Positions 51,120 to 63,105 of a DNA stretch of 64,000 nucleotides are shown here, one piece after another; positions within the stretch are counted from its first letter, which is position 1; the number at the start of each line of letters is the position of its first letter. The position numbers were made by a program, and so were the translations under genes. Location: contig JAODUP010000326.1 of NCBI GenBank assembly GCA_025642065.1, forward strand, positions 1 to 64,000, written 5' to 3'. The stretch is from Paralvinella palmiformis. Its lineage: Eukaryota > Annelida > Polychaeta > Terebellida > Alvinellidae. The notes under the pieces were generated by a model, which had not been told where the DNA came from, searched no databases, and saw nothing but the letters and a program-made list of their open reading frames with translations.

Positions 51120-52200
51120 AAGGAAATAAATATTAGTGTAAATACTAGTGTGAAAATTTGATATGAACTGGCTTTTTAAAAATAAAGGATATTTAAAAAA
51201 TAAGCATAACAATTTGAAGTAGACACGCCCCTACTTGACATGACCCAAGCAGGATCTATCTAGATCTATATTTGTTTCAGACAAAATATGATTAAATTTT
51301 ATTGAACAATATCAACCTATTAATCACAAAATGGGTATGTAAGATATACAGAAGCTTACAGTTACATGTACTGGAGCCATTGAAGATGTTATGGGCGGAA
51401 GGTATTTTGTTATTGTTAATAATATAATTGAACTTCTAAAATTACATGACTATAATCAGATAATGTTTCCCTAATTACAGTAATTATAAGTAGCTGAGTA
51501 TTTACATGATCACCTGCATCCATATTTATTTTTAAACGTAAACAATTGGCACTTATAGATATATATGGACTTCTATTTATAATTTAAATATTATGAAATT
51601 AATTATTAAATACCTCAACTAGTGGTAGAAACATTCATTTTGTTATTTTTTCTATTGACAGAAGTAAAAGATGGATTATTAATTGTTGTCGTTCAGATAT
51701 ACGATGAGGAAAGATTTAAATTACTTGAATACTAATTGTAGAATGTATTATATGCATTTCACTGAAACGGAATTCAACAACCAGACAACTTATCTAGAAT
51801 GCTATTCCAACTATTTTTTATGTACCAAATCCACCGCATGCATCCACTGAAATCAAAGAGGAATGTATTAACAGATAGGAGACCTATACAGGAGACAGGG
51901 CCAGCTGTGATGGTAATTAATATTTATAAATATTAATGGTGAAAATTGGTATTATAAAATTAATTAAATAAGAAACAATGCACCAAACCCATCAAATTTT
52001 GTCATCCCATTTCATATCTTAATACAAAAAAAAGATTACCTGCACCTGAATTAGTACCTGAATGTTCAGCTCATGTGTTTTAATTGGTATATACTTCTCT
52101 TCATAACTTAAATGCATATCAAATCAAATTCTTTAACCAACTTGAAAAAAGGAAAACATGTGTTTACACATTGTGTATGCACTTGGTTCAAGTCATTATT
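51120..52200. other. Intergenic or intronic, no gene recognised
   Basis: AT-rich sequence with no motif I can support. The last 100 bp may be the intron before the exon called at 52227. Confidence 0.35.
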
Positions 52201-52226
52201 TTACAAGTATTGTTCTGTTTCAGTCC

Positions 52227-52379
52227 TTGGAGATCTATGATGATGGGATACCATGTAAACAGGCCAATCTCTTTGTTACAGATTTACTGGTGTTATCTGT
52301 TACAGTAGTCAATGCATGTGTCTATTACATCTCTGGGTATATTCTGTCTAACTTTAAACAGTTCACTGATCTGGGCTAA
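52227..52379 (+). CDS. Possible terminal exon of an unknown membrane protein
   Basis: A good acceptor (TTCTGTTTCAG) ends at about 52226. The open frame then reads SLEIYDDGIPCKQANLFVTD, followed by a hydrophobic stretch (LLVLSVTVVNACVYYISGYI) able to span a membrane, and stops after FKQFTDLG. AATAAA occurs at 52759. I do not recognise the family, and no upstream exon of the same gene was found. It could also be chance or repeat-derived. Confidence 0.25.
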   Translation: MEIYDDGIPCKQANLFVTDLLVLSVTVVNACVYYISGYILSNFKQFTDLG

Positions 52380-53204
52380 ATGTCATATTTTTGTAGTAGT
52401 GGTTGTTTAGAGCTGGAAGCAATTTGGGTTATTCTATCCATTTGATAACAAATAACTGATTGTAACTATAGATGAGCCCGTGGCACACGAGATTTGATGC
52501 CGCTTATTGTATGAAAGTACTAATTTCTCTATCTCTAATATGTTAACGCAAACATAAACATTGTTAATATTCCATGTATATTATTTGTTCTCAGCTGGGC
52601 AGGCCTATATTGCATGGTCTATATTATTGAGGTGCAGACTTTAAATGAACTTTTAATTGTTCTAGTTAATATATGATAAACTGACATGATGAATATATGG
52701 TGAATTGTGTTACCGTTGCGTTATTATAGCTGTATATATCATTATATGTCTATATCCAAATAAATACAAATTTATGGGCTATGATAAACTGACATGATGA
52801 AAGTATGTTTGTATGCATTTACCTCATATATATCTAACTGTTTTCATTTTTTTTAAACTACGCATTCCACACACAAAGCTGTGAAATAACCTAAACCATG
52901 TTCAATTATTTTCTGATCAGCTGTGAAATCACTTAATTATTTATTTACAGTTTCAGAGCTTCGATTCCTTCGATATCATGTGTGCACAATTAAAGTGTTA
53001 TTAATAAAAGAGTATCTGATCATGTAACATATAGTACTAGTATTGGCAATTCATTTCAACCATCGCACACGTGTACACGATCACATGTGGACAACCAGAG
53101 AGCTTTTGTTTATCTGAGAAATACCTCCTGTCGCTGGAGGCGCCACTGGTTCAAAATTCAACATGGCGCGGCAAGAGTAACGACTCTCTATATTTAAGCT
53201 CTCT

Positions 53205-53445
53205 GATTATACATAGCAAAGTTAATAGAATTAAACATGTTGTATTAACGACATAATATTCTTACATTGGTGTAATAAGGAATCTGGATGGAAATAGATA
53301 AGATGTCTGGCACGGGCAATGCGTGGTTTAGGATACATATAGCGAGGCACAGGAGCAGAATATCAACAACTCTAAACCTCCTCTGATACCTCTACCTCAG
53401 TAAGTCTAAATCAATTAACTATAAATGCATCAATCTAAATATAAA
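53205..53445 (+). repeat. Element U, end-to-head junction
   Basis: The first half matches the end of the unit (20365-20470: AACATGTTGTATTAACGACA, AATAAGGAATCTGGATGGAA, GATGTCTGGCACGGGCAATG). It then runs directly into a diverged head (GTTTAGGATACATATAGCGA). The join is the same as at 20470, so the unit is repeated head-to-tail or has direct terminal repeats. Confidence 0.65.
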
Positions 53446-54056
53446 ATTTATGTTTGTGTGGGGGGGAGGGGATGTGGAGTGTGGGGATGTATTAAAAATG
53501 TGCGAATATTCAAGAATATATATATTACTTCTGGACTATTCAACCGGTATATCATACATGAATGGCAGCCTTTCGCGCTAAAACAATTTTTGTCTCACCA
53601 CTCTCGAAGTCAATGTAGAATAAAATCATTCAATAGGGAATTAACTACTATCATAATTCCTGCAAGTAACATCCCCATGTGTGAACACAACAGTTCGTAT
53701 AATAACGTATTTGCTATTGTTTTCATACAAATGTTTTGAAAACAATCATTTTCAAATTATAAATCTATCATGCAACACTCATCAAAGATCGGTCTGAGCG
53801 ATGAAGAACTATCACCTGAAACAAATATTAAGAGAAGCCATATTTGATGCAGAGTAGTGTTATAGGGTGAGGGCTTTGAAACCGTGAAAGGGTTTTTATA
53901 TCATATTTATAAGAAACAACTAGATATTATTGTCAAAATACCGTCTATAAGAAGACTTGATAAAAAATATATGTGTTTGTGAGATTTATTACCCTAAGAA
54001 AATCCCTCTGGGCTAATGTATCACGTGTGACATGTGCCGAAACTAAACAACCCTAG

Positions 54057-54210
54057 TCTACCAAACACAACCTCAGATTTAACATCCTTCTCTTCCAATG
54101 GGAATATGGCCTTTGATGAGGCCAGGTCAATATGTCAAAGTCTCAGTGCTGACCTGTCAATCATATTAGAATCAGAAGAAAATGAATTCATGGATGAGTT
54201 ATTTCTTCGA
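54057..54210 (+). pseudogene. Isolated C-type lectin domain exon (second exon)
   Basis: Between a CCCTAG acceptor and a CGA|GTAAAC donor, the frame reads through NGNMAFDEARSICQSLSADL and SIILESEENEFMDELFLR. This is the C-type lectin segment with the alpha-1 helix, first disulfide Cys and EENEF. Its entry phase (2) matches the exit phase of the lectin exon 1 at 62999-63105, so it is of the same gene type. No first exon lies upstream within the preceding few kb and no third exon follows. It may be a stranded fragment, or a real exon of a gene with distant partners. Confidence 0.5.
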
Positions 54211-54454
54211 GTAAACTTCATTTCTGAGTGAACGAAGTAGAGAAACGATGCTCAAATCAGCCTTTGCTGAAAGATTTTGGTTAAATCTCTTTCCTTGTGC
54301 AGTACAGATAACTCCGAAATGAGTCCACAATTACCATAAAATAACAATCCATACATAACTGTGTTCCTTATAAGGATGAAGAGCCAAACATTTTCACAGG
54401 CCACGAATCTCACGTATTTATTGTATGGACTAATAATATTTTTTAGAACATAGC

Positions 54455-54800
54455 ATCCAAGCCCAGGGATCTCCGTTCATCTAGTTTTCACTTGTTATCT
54501 GTTCCCAGGGTTAAAACTCATGCTGGGAATCGTGCTTTTTCAGTTTCTATCACTACTCTTTGGAATTCAATTTCTCAACATGTTAAGTCATCAAATAGCA
54601 CAGTTTCTTTCCGTCACCATTTGAAAACTCACCTTTTCAAACTCTTTTATCCTTCTTAAGTTTCCTTGCCATCTGATCATTGTTGATGAACTTTGCATTG
54701 TGCCCGGACTATGAGTTTGCCCAACCCCTCCACTAGGAGCGCCACTGTTCTCGATTCTTTTCGAGGATATTGGCGTTATAGACATTTTGTAATTATTATT
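54455..54800 (+). mobile_element. CR1/L2-type LINE 3' end (copy 3 of family A)
   Basis: Plus-strand frames match the C-terminus of the 23.6 kb element: the RVKTHAGNRAFSVS-like block, TLWNS, then [20 protein letters not shown]. The 3' end follows: TTTTCGAGGATATTGGCGTT, ATAGACATTTTGTAATTATT. It is 5'-truncated to about 350 bp. Confidence 0.8.
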
Positions 54801-55460
54801 AACTTATAATTTTTTACTTTATATGTCCAAAGAGGTATTCAACAACCTTGATATCCTACATCATACCATTTGAGACAGATCACATACAGAGGAAGAAATC
54901 TACGAGTAACCAATATTATGTACAACGATTACTTGCATCACCTTCCTCAGAGCACTTAGCACAATATCGTGTCGCTCAGATTGGCGAAATTATTCTTTCC
55001 TAGAGCAGAAGCTGGGATATTCTCCAAGATTTTCAATAGACTAAACTATCTTTTTGTGACTGATGTTACTTCTAGTCTCAATGAAGTTAATTAGGATATT
55101 CCAGAAAATGGTATCCAAAGTAAAACTTCCATATTCCCGCCAAACGTGTGGCATACCAATTCGAATTCAATATGCCGTGGATGTTGTACCAATACACAGC
55201 ACTAACATTTGAATCAAGGCTACAATACTCTACTTGGAGCGTCTCATCCATTATTTTAGCGAGCAATGAAACACCTAAGTAGATATAAATAATACTTAAA
55301 TCTAAATATAACGTAGGGGATTCTGATGTGCTATAAATGTGTGTACCATAAACATATATACATCTTGGCTTAGATGAATGATTAATCAGGGGGCCTTTGA
55401 CTTGTGGGCCTATAATGTAAAAACCAATAAGACTCTTGATCGTATCCCAAATCTACATTA
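54800..55460. other. Intergenic, no gene recognised
   Basis: Unique sequence without a supported motif. Confidence 0.35.
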
Positions 55461-55467
55461 TCCCTAA

Positions 55468-55468
<1 letters not shown>

Positions 55469-55563
<95 letters not shown>
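55469..55563. repeat. (CT)n(TA)n microsatellite
   Basis: About 25 bp of CT followed by about 68 bp of TA. Confidence 0.95.
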
Positions 55564-55566
<3 letters not shown>

Positions 55567-57190
55567 ACTACAATCCGTCATCTTTGCAGCAGATTGATGT
55601 TCCAGGTAAAAAGTTGGAAAAAGCTTACATAGGACTGACAGACAAACATAGTGGATGATTCGATCTTTGTCTGAGCTGAGACCCTAGTGACTACCGTTTT
55701 AGCGAAGGTGTGACCCTTATGAAGGGGCCGAGATCGTAAGTCATGGTTTGTGGCTAGATACATCTGATACAGAAAGTCAATCTTTTATATTATCACTAGA
55801 AATACTATTTCGTCAGATGATATAATATTGTGTCCTTTTTCTTGATAAACAACATATGAACTGTCGAGTCTCTAAACCCCACTTTACATACGTTTTTGAT
55901 ATTAGATATGTTAACTAGTTTGGACTTAAAGAATATTTCGGTAACAAATTCGACTTGCAGTAATATGCACTTATTTTAAATTGTATGCTTTATAACTGCA
56001 TCTAATGCTTCTGTTTAGACAAATTTTGTTTCTCGCAATATTATAAAATCGGTAAAAAATTACCAATTACCTGAATTCTGCACACACACCCAATTATTTA
56101 AAATTCAAGCATAAATTTTATATGGTTATTAATCAAGAGTCAGTCATTATTATGCGAAGAATTTGTGCTGGCATATAAACAATTGTGATCAAGCAGCTTA
56201 TACATGTTTAATTTAAGATATCAGTCAGCTCTCATTTCTCTCATTGGCGTATTTCGTGTTGAAGTATTTCCATAAATGCCTTCGCCATGTTGACTGTGTT
56301 AAAATAGTAACAAGATATAAACTACGGACATACCACGTCGGTATAACATGAAACGAATCCAAGTCAGTCACATACTCTTCAGAGTAAATTGAATCACTAG
56401 TAATCGTTCATAGTATTTAATATCAACATAGGTCACGTTCAACGATCATTCGTGCACAAACGGTAACAGAAAATTCAAATAAAAAAGAAGGCTTCCTTTC
56501 TCAGAGTACCAGTACTCAACCACAAATGCCAGCTAATGTTCACCAAGATTAATGATCAGAAGTTGATACTTCCAATAAATCAGTGATTCATTAGAAAGAT
56601 GCCATGGGTCAAAGTCACATACGAACGGTCGTCACAGCTTCAGTTGTTAGCTGTATAGTAGGCGTTGGTACAACTACAGTTGTAGATAAATACACGGCCT
56701 CAAATATATCCCTGGACATTACATGGCCAATACAGCCTGACATACATTTGTAACGCGGGAGTCCCGTCATTTAGCAACTCCACTCCCACATAATGAAAGT
56801 TTAGTTCGACGCACCTGAAAACTCGTGATTCCTCGAATGCATGTATGCACAGGAATGACACCACGCTAAATCACATAACAGTATTCCCATCGCAGAATAG
56901 CTCTACATTAGCACTAAACGTTTGTCTGCGGTGTAGTGTCTTATGGGCACAATACATTGGTAGGCCAATCCCCATGATATAAACTGAAATGTTATCCAAA
57001 TAAAAACCCTTTCGGCTAGTTTAACACATAACTAAATCTTTTATACGCTAATAATTAAATCACAAATCTTCACATTTTACACACTAATCAAAGTATCAGA
57101 AACAGAAGTTTAAAACTCTTAATAAACTTAATATTATACATAAACTACATTTATGCTTCTTATAGAGTACTTGTATCTGTATACCAATTA
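55564..57190. other. Intergenic, no gene recognised
   Basis: Mostly unique sequence. On the minus strand around 56850-56700 a frame of about 50 codons (FHYVGVELLNDGTPALQMYV) is open, but it has no recognisable family and ends at a stop. Confidence 0.35.
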
Positions 57191-57199
57191 AATAGATCA

Positions 57200-57960
57200 T
57201 CCCAGTTATACTTCTGGATTTATAACTGAATACATGTGATATTTCAGCAATATCTTCACACAAAATCTCTCCTCAGACCACGGCTCCGGATTGGCATGTT
57301 TAATATGATGCTTCCATGTTAGTTTACTGTCAATATGAATTCCCAAAAACTTCACAACATCTTTTCGTTGATTCTTATCAGTACCAATACAAACACTAAA
57401 GCCATTGTTAGCATGATCATTCCCATATAGGAAAAACATGTAATTGGTTTTGGCAATATTTAGTGATAATTTATTAGCCTTGACCGAGTCACTTAGGCAA
57501 TATAAATCATTATTAATTTTGCGATAACGTTCATCGGGTTGTTTTGAAGATGCAAAATTATGAAAAGTAGGGGTCCTAATACGGACCCATGCGGTAACCC
57601 GCTTGTGATGTATTGATCATCAGAAGATATTCCCTTATATTGCACATATTGAGTTCAATCAGATAAATAACCTTTGAACCAGTCAGGTGGTCCCCGCACC
57701 CCCAAAATATTCCAATTTATTAAATAATAGTTTATGATCTATCGTATCAAAGGCCTTTGACAAGTCTAGATATATTGCAAGTGTGTGCCTTTTATTTTCT
57801 CTGGCTTTGATGTTATTAATTACAAAGTCAGTTGGATGGGCTGTTGAGTGACGGTTTCTAAATCCATACTGACTCTTGTACAGCAAACTGACTATGTTCA
57901 AAAATTAATAAAGGCATTTGAAAACCTCTACACCTCTACAATAAGGATCTTATTTTTGAC
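57200..57960 (-). mobile_element. Jockey-type LINE, reverse transcriptase fragment
   Basis: Minus-strand frames: 57901-57683 has YKSQYGFRNRHSTAHPTDFV and AIYLDLSKAFDTIDHKLLFN. Near 57610-57560 in another frame is [16 protein letters not shown]. 57439-57206 has FFLYGNDHANNGF and VKFLGIHIDSKLTWKHHIKH. These are RT motifs A, B and the post-catalytic region. The YADD box lies in a damaged stretch. Several frame breaks make it inactive. Confidence 0.82.
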
Positions 57961-58589
57961 ATTTGTTATTTCAAGAAATGTTTAAGTCAAAAATGTTTCG
58001 CACAATATTATGAAATCAAATTATATTACATTTTTATTTTATTGTTAAATGCTCCCACATACTAAAGGTGAATGAGTTTTAAATTGCCTTATTTATGCAT
58101 GACTTCGTAAATAAAAAATTACCGCGATCATTTGAGAGCTTGTATAGTTTAAACTGTGATATCAGGGGAAATCATATGACGCGATAATCTGATTTGATCA
58201 ACATTGTTCGATGCGACTCCACACTCTCTAGTAGACTACCTCTTTATAATTTTCTTGGTATATGGAATAAGTGGATTCGCATTGTCCCTTATTACTATTT
58301 TAAGACTCATTTTAAAGGTAAAATCAGATCTTAGCATCCTATTCTGATTCAGTGAAATGGGCAAACTCCTATTGTAAACAATGTCGGCGGAAATGATGAG
58401 CTGATAATAATAATTCCTCATCCAGGTCTTCCGTCTTTCTCGCTCACGTGTTCGTAGCCATGTCACTATGACCTGGCATTTAGATCCTGCTCATTGTTGT
58501 AGCCATCAATATTTGCCTGTAATTTTAACATATACTTTCCCTTTGGGCCGATAGGAAGACAGCTCACACTACATCGATCCCCCAAATTT

Positions 58590-58690
58590 CACACTTAATT
58601 ATGCTTGACATATTATGTAAATAAGTTATTGTATGATGTAACACTTGTGGAATCTGGAAATAAATATATCTATCTATCTATCTTTCTCCT
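58590..58690 (+). repeat. LINE-like 3' tail with (CTAT)n
   Basis: TATTATGTAAATAAGTTATTG, TGGAATCTGGAAATAAATAT, then a CTAT run resemble the 3' ends of jockey-type elements. No coding part is attached. Confidence 0.35.
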
Positions 58691-58898
58691 AACCTTACTG
58701 GAAAAAGTTTATATTTAATAACTTATCAGGCAGGCTGCGAATAATTATAGGCACATCACTGTATTTATCATGCAGTAGACTTATCCTTTGTATGGATAGA
58801 AATTGATCAATTTCATAATAATTTGAGTCCATTCTTGAACACATTATTTAATCATCTGTATGAAAGGTATCGTCATCAGAGGGATAGCTGTTATCACG

Positions 58899-58970
58899 TA
58901 TGCGTGCGTGCGTGCGTGTGAACATGCGTATGTGTCTATGCGCGCACGCGCGCGTGTGTGTTTGTATGTG
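58899..58970. repeat. (GTGC/GCGT)n and GT-rich microsatellite
   Basis: Interrupted GCGT/GTGT repeats with an alternating CGCGCACGCGCGCG core. This is a Z-DNA-prone purine-pyrimidine alternation. Confidence 0.85.
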
Positions 58971-58979
58971 TTTTTTCGG

Positions 58980-60765
58980 CTGAGCAATGTATATAATGAA
59001 GCCAAACTCATCTCTGCAAAAAGGGCAAAACCGATCATTTGGGAGAAAATAATCAGTAAATCAAGCGAAGGCTAATTCGAGACCACCATCTATTTCTTTA
59101 TTCATCTGAACGACTCATCTGAAGAAAAGAAAAAAAACCTTGCTATGTTTTTCATTCCTTTCATTGCCAAAAGCTACCATATCATTTTCCCATTATACAT
59201 TATATATATCAGGCGCAATCTGTCTAATATCACCAACGTATTCGAATTAAAGGCATTAGTTCGGTCTTCTGATAGGTGAAGTATATCTCCATTAAGGATA
59301 TATTTCAATCGTGAAATGATAGTTAATTATCTCCAATAATGATACGGTCAATACGAAGGCACCATGTTATTACTGGGTTTCACATAAATTATTATACCTT
59401 TACTCCTCATCCCGTGGTTCGTGATGGATCTGTCATGTGTCATCTTTTCTGAAAATACATTTGATTGTTATCTTCTATCGATTATAGCCCAGTTTTTTCC
59501 CAACTTATCAAAGGACACGCTGGACTCTTTATATTTCGGGAATTAAGCAGGATATATATTGTATATTTACAATATATCAAATTAAGCCGAATAAAGTGAA
59601 TTTAGTAAAATTAGATGACTATCTTGTTAATTCGTAGTTTCCTATTAATCGGGATGATAACTAAATTTGTAGGTTTTTTTTTTCTTCTTCTGGACAAGTC
59701 CCTCTAGCAAAGAGTTAACACTAAAACACAACCGTATAATTTGAGTAAGTATATAAGATAACATTCTGACTGAGTAAGCGAGTGATTGATTAACTGAGTA
59801 CTTTGATCACCTCAATGCTAGTCAGAATTATAATACCTGCATCAGATAATTGTTGATATAATTACCGAACTTGAATTACAAAGCCCAATAATGTACTAAG
59901 ACTCCTATTTGAGCACCAGATTTATGTCCAAGAAACTCCTTAATTTCAAAACGCGAAAAATATAGAAATAAACTAGCATGCAAGTTGTAATGTCAGTTAT
60001 ACGATTATCTTATCTTATAAATATAACTAGATGTTTCAAAAGGTAGGGGAGTTAATAAAGCCGTTGCTAGTTTGCAGTTAAAACCTTTATGAAATGAAAT
60101 ATTACCATTGAATAAACATGATTCCATTACAACGCACAAATATTATAACAAACGTGGAACAGTTCTCATGAAAAGAAGAAAACAAATGATAGTCAAAGTA
60201 AATTTATGATATTCACTTCCATTCAACAAAAGGGTTCACTTCGCCCTTTTAGTCATGATAAGAACATCCATCAATCGTTCACCATTTGGAATAAACTTGG
60301 CTGTAGGACAAGTCAAGGTTATTTGTGTTGGTGTTATATGTATGACTTAATTAGTATCGGATGATCCCCGAGTACACGATGCCTTCATGAAATTCTGACT
60401 ATTGTGTACACACATTGTCAATGTTCAATGATAATTCTTAGTAAAGGCCAAACGCGTATAAATTGATGTTTATGAAATATATATTATTCAACACATTCTA
60501 CCCTGGAATAATAACATACACGTTTTTCACGATGGGTTTTTAACCAAATTAGACAGCACTGAGTAAAATCAACTCCAAGTCAACGAGTATATCTAGTCAC
60601 AATGATATAATAGATTATTTTAGGAACATCTTAATGAACTAACATTTTATTAAGCCTGATCTCTGACTAGTATATTTTAACAGTTTTACTGGAAAAATCC
60701 TTTTACCCTTTGCCAACATTATATACTGTCTTCATATCAATATTTGTGGATTAAGAACAACATCA
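58980..60765. other. Intergenic, no gene recognised
   Basis: AT-rich unique sequence with no supported coding exon or RNA gene. Confidence 0.4.
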
Positions 60766-60771
60766 ACAAAT

Positions 60772-60815
60772 ACTACTACTACTACTACTACAACTACTAC
60801 TACAACTACTACTAC

Positions 60816-60860
<45 letters not shown>
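60772..60860. repeat. (ACT)n(AAT)n microsatellite
   Basis: About 45 bp of ACT with ACA interruptions followed by about 45 bp of AAT. Confidence 0.95.
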
Positions 60861-60862
<2 letters not shown>

Positions 60863-60934
60863 CCAGTACCATAGTCCATATGTATGCTTCTAGTCATGAA
60901 TACGTCACATTTATTCGTAAACAGATCATTCTTC

Positions 60935-60985
<51 letters not shown>
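60935..60985. repeat. (TA)n microsatellite
   Basis: About 50 bp of pure TA. Confidence 0.95.
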
Positions 60986-60988
<3 letters not shown>

Positions 60989-61429
60989 GGAACTTTCTCA
61001 GCTGCAGCATAATATGCCTTGTGATATTTGCTGGAGCGTCAAATACCTCATAAACATACAAATCCAAATAATGTCTGCTATACAAACTATAATTATAATA
61101 TAAGGTTTTATTAATGACAAGGACACTAGAGTTAGCCTTGAATGACATAATACAGACTGGACATGACTAGGCCTAGGAAAAATAAGTCTATTCCCACATA
61201 CAACTAAGGTGAATTTTATATGCAACTAAAGTTGTTATATAAAACACACCAACCACGCGAGCTGTGTCCAATGCCACCGCTCGAGATGCGATACAGTGTT
61301 TCTATTCCTGAGTCAGGGGTACTTAAAATGCGTTAAACGCGTACTGTGCCTGCAACAGTCATTTAAATGCTGGATAACCAGACCAAACACCTAAACAGCT
61401 TCCCTCGAAAGAGGTAAATATTGAGTGAA

Positions 61430-61536
61430 AGTGATTAGTCAGTACGTGTGAGTGAGTGAGAGAGAGATACAGTGTAATAGAGAGAATGCGAGAGTGAGAA
61501 TGAGAGAGAAGGATAGAGAGTGAAACAGAGAGAACG

Positions 61537-61576
<40 letters not shown>

Positions 61577-61877
61577 GTAGTGAGAGAGAGAGAGAAAAAA
61601 AAAAGAGAGAGCTTAGCACTAATGTAGCCCTGGTCACGATAAGACTATTCTGGCGTTAATGACACTCTTTTTGTCATTGATTACACTGTCATCAAGATAA
61701 CAATAGATACCATCAACAAGGAAGTGATCCGTTGATGTCTTTACCACACTACAATATCAATTACTCTCGTCCCCTTGTCACTCAATGACGTCATTTCAAG
61801 CTACAAGTGACATTATCTTTGCTTCTATCGACGTAATGTCATTTAGACATTCTTTCTCGTGACAAGCGACTAAAACT
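61430..61877 (+). promoter_or_regulatory. Duplicated upstream region of lectin exon 1, first copy
   Basis: GA/GTGA-rich stretches (with a TA run at 61539-61573) precede about 260 bp that is alignable with 62740-62998: CTAATGTAG, ATTGATTACACTGTCA, CATCAACAA, TCAATTACTC, CCTTGTCACTCAA, GACGTCAT, then GCGACTAAAACT just before the ATG. It is probably promoter plus 5' UTR. No TATA box is obvious. Confidence 0.5.
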
Positions 61878-61988
61878 ATGGATCTTTTGATAAATATATT
61901 GGTTATTTTTAGTCTTTCCTCTACCGATAGATGTCACATTCTGTGGTACGAATATCGTGGTTCCTGCTACAGACTTTTTTCTGGATAA
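61878..61988 (+). pseudogene. C-type lectin exon 1 (signal peptide), first copy; splice donor lost
   Basis: Starts MDLLINILVIFSLSS, a signal peptide, then CHILWYEYRGSCYRLFSG and an immediate TAA. CxxxWYEYxGSCYRLF is the first strand and N-terminal disulfide of a C-type lectin domain. In the second copy the exon ends GG|GTATGT. Here the same site is GG|ATAAGT, so the GT donor is gone and translation would stop at once. It is a broken duplicate unless an alternative donor is used. Confidence 0.65.
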
Positions 61989-62303
61989 GTAGATCTCCCT
62001 TTATTCATATTCTGATTTTGTTTTCTTTTGGTAAAAATGTACTGTTTTTTTTTTTCTTCCTCGGTCACCTCTTTAGCTACTTTAAAACTATCTTTGGTGA
62101 TTCATTAAGTTTATAATGTGGTATTAGTATTAAATTCATAAGCCAGCATCATGCATGACGTAGAATTATTAAATATCGATTAAATATGTATCTATCATAT
62201 TATGGATAAATAATATAAGAACATATTTAATCAATTCTAGTTAGATTTATGGAAACCTAATAATGTGCAAAGGTTAAACCAGTACAATGTGTATCTTCAC
62301 ACG

Positions 62304-62484
62304 TGTGTGAGTGAGTGAGTGAGTGAGTGATCGAGTGAGTGAGTGATCGAGTGAGTGAGTGAGTGAGTGAGTGAGTGAGTGAGTGAGTGAGTGAGTGAGT
62401 GAGTGAGTGGTGAGTGAGTGAGTGAGTGAGTGAGTGAGTGAGTGAGTGAGTGAGTGAGTGAGTGAGTGAGTGAGTGAGTGAGAA
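62304..62484. repeat. (GAGT)n tetranucleotide array
   Basis: About 180 bp of GTGA/GAGT with GATC and GGTG interruptions, lying in the duplicated lectin upstream region. It is not a CRISPR array: unit 4 bp, no spacers. Confidence 0.97.
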
Positions 62485-62544
62485 TGAGTCAGTTAGTAAA
62501 TATGTCAATGAACGAGAGGTAGTAAGATAGAGGGAGGGCGAGTG

Positions 62545-62619
62545 AGTGAGATATACAGATATATAGATTGATAGATAGATAGATATATAGATAGATATAT
62601 AGATATATATATTTTGTAG

Positions 62620-62676
<57 letters not shown>

Positions 62677-62681
62677 TGAGA

Positions 62682-62743
<62 letters not shown>
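62545..62743. repeat. (GATA)n and (GA)n microsatellite
   Basis: About 115 bp of GATA with TA interruptions followed by about 65 bp of GA, ending just before the second lectin promoter copy. Confidence 0.97.
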
Positions 62744-62744
<1 letters not shown>

Positions 62745-62998
62745 AAGGACTAATGTAGACTTGCTCACGAGAAGGCTTTTTGTTATAATGTCACATTAAA
62801 ATTTTTATTGATTACACCGTCACCAGGACAACAATTGATGCCATCAACAAAGACGTGATCTGCACTCTTCAACATCAATTACTCCCATCTCCTCCTTGTC
62901 ACTCAAAGACGTCATCGCAGGCTACAAATGATGATATATTTAGTTCGATGAACGTAATGCAATTTGAACATTCTCTCATGTCGCATGTGACTAAAACT
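62745..62998 (+). promoter_or_regulatory. Duplicated upstream region of lectin exon 1, second copy
   Basis: Colinear with 61610-61877 as described for the first copy. The repeat period between the two start codons is 1121 bp. The open frame beginning at 62855 runs through this 5' region and is not the start of the protein. Confidence 0.5.
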
Positions 62999-63105
62999 AT
63001 GGATCTTTTAGTCAACTTATTGGTCATTTTTAGTCTTTCTTCCATCGCTGGATGCCCCATTTTGTGGTACGAATATCATGGTTCCTGCTACAGACTTTTT
63101 GCTGG
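62999..63105 (+). CDS. Secreted C-type lectin-domain protein, first exon; rest not visible
   Basis: The ATG at 62999 gives MDLLVNLLVIFSLSSIAG, a clear signal peptide, followed by CPILWYEYHGSCYRLFAG and a GG|GTATGT donor (phase 2). The WYEYxGSCYRLF pattern is the start of a C-type lectin domain; such secreted single-domain lectins act in carbohydrate recognition and innate immunity or mucus in molluscs. The Met is chosen because the signal peptide and the homology to the first copy both begin there. The downstream intron contains a LINE at 63.3 kb. Later exons should lie beyond 64000. Confidence 0.65.

Noticed and set aside
62304..62484. CRISPR-like array
   Set aside because: The unit is four bases with no unique spacers, and the genome is eukaryotic. 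It is a tetranucleotide microsatellite.
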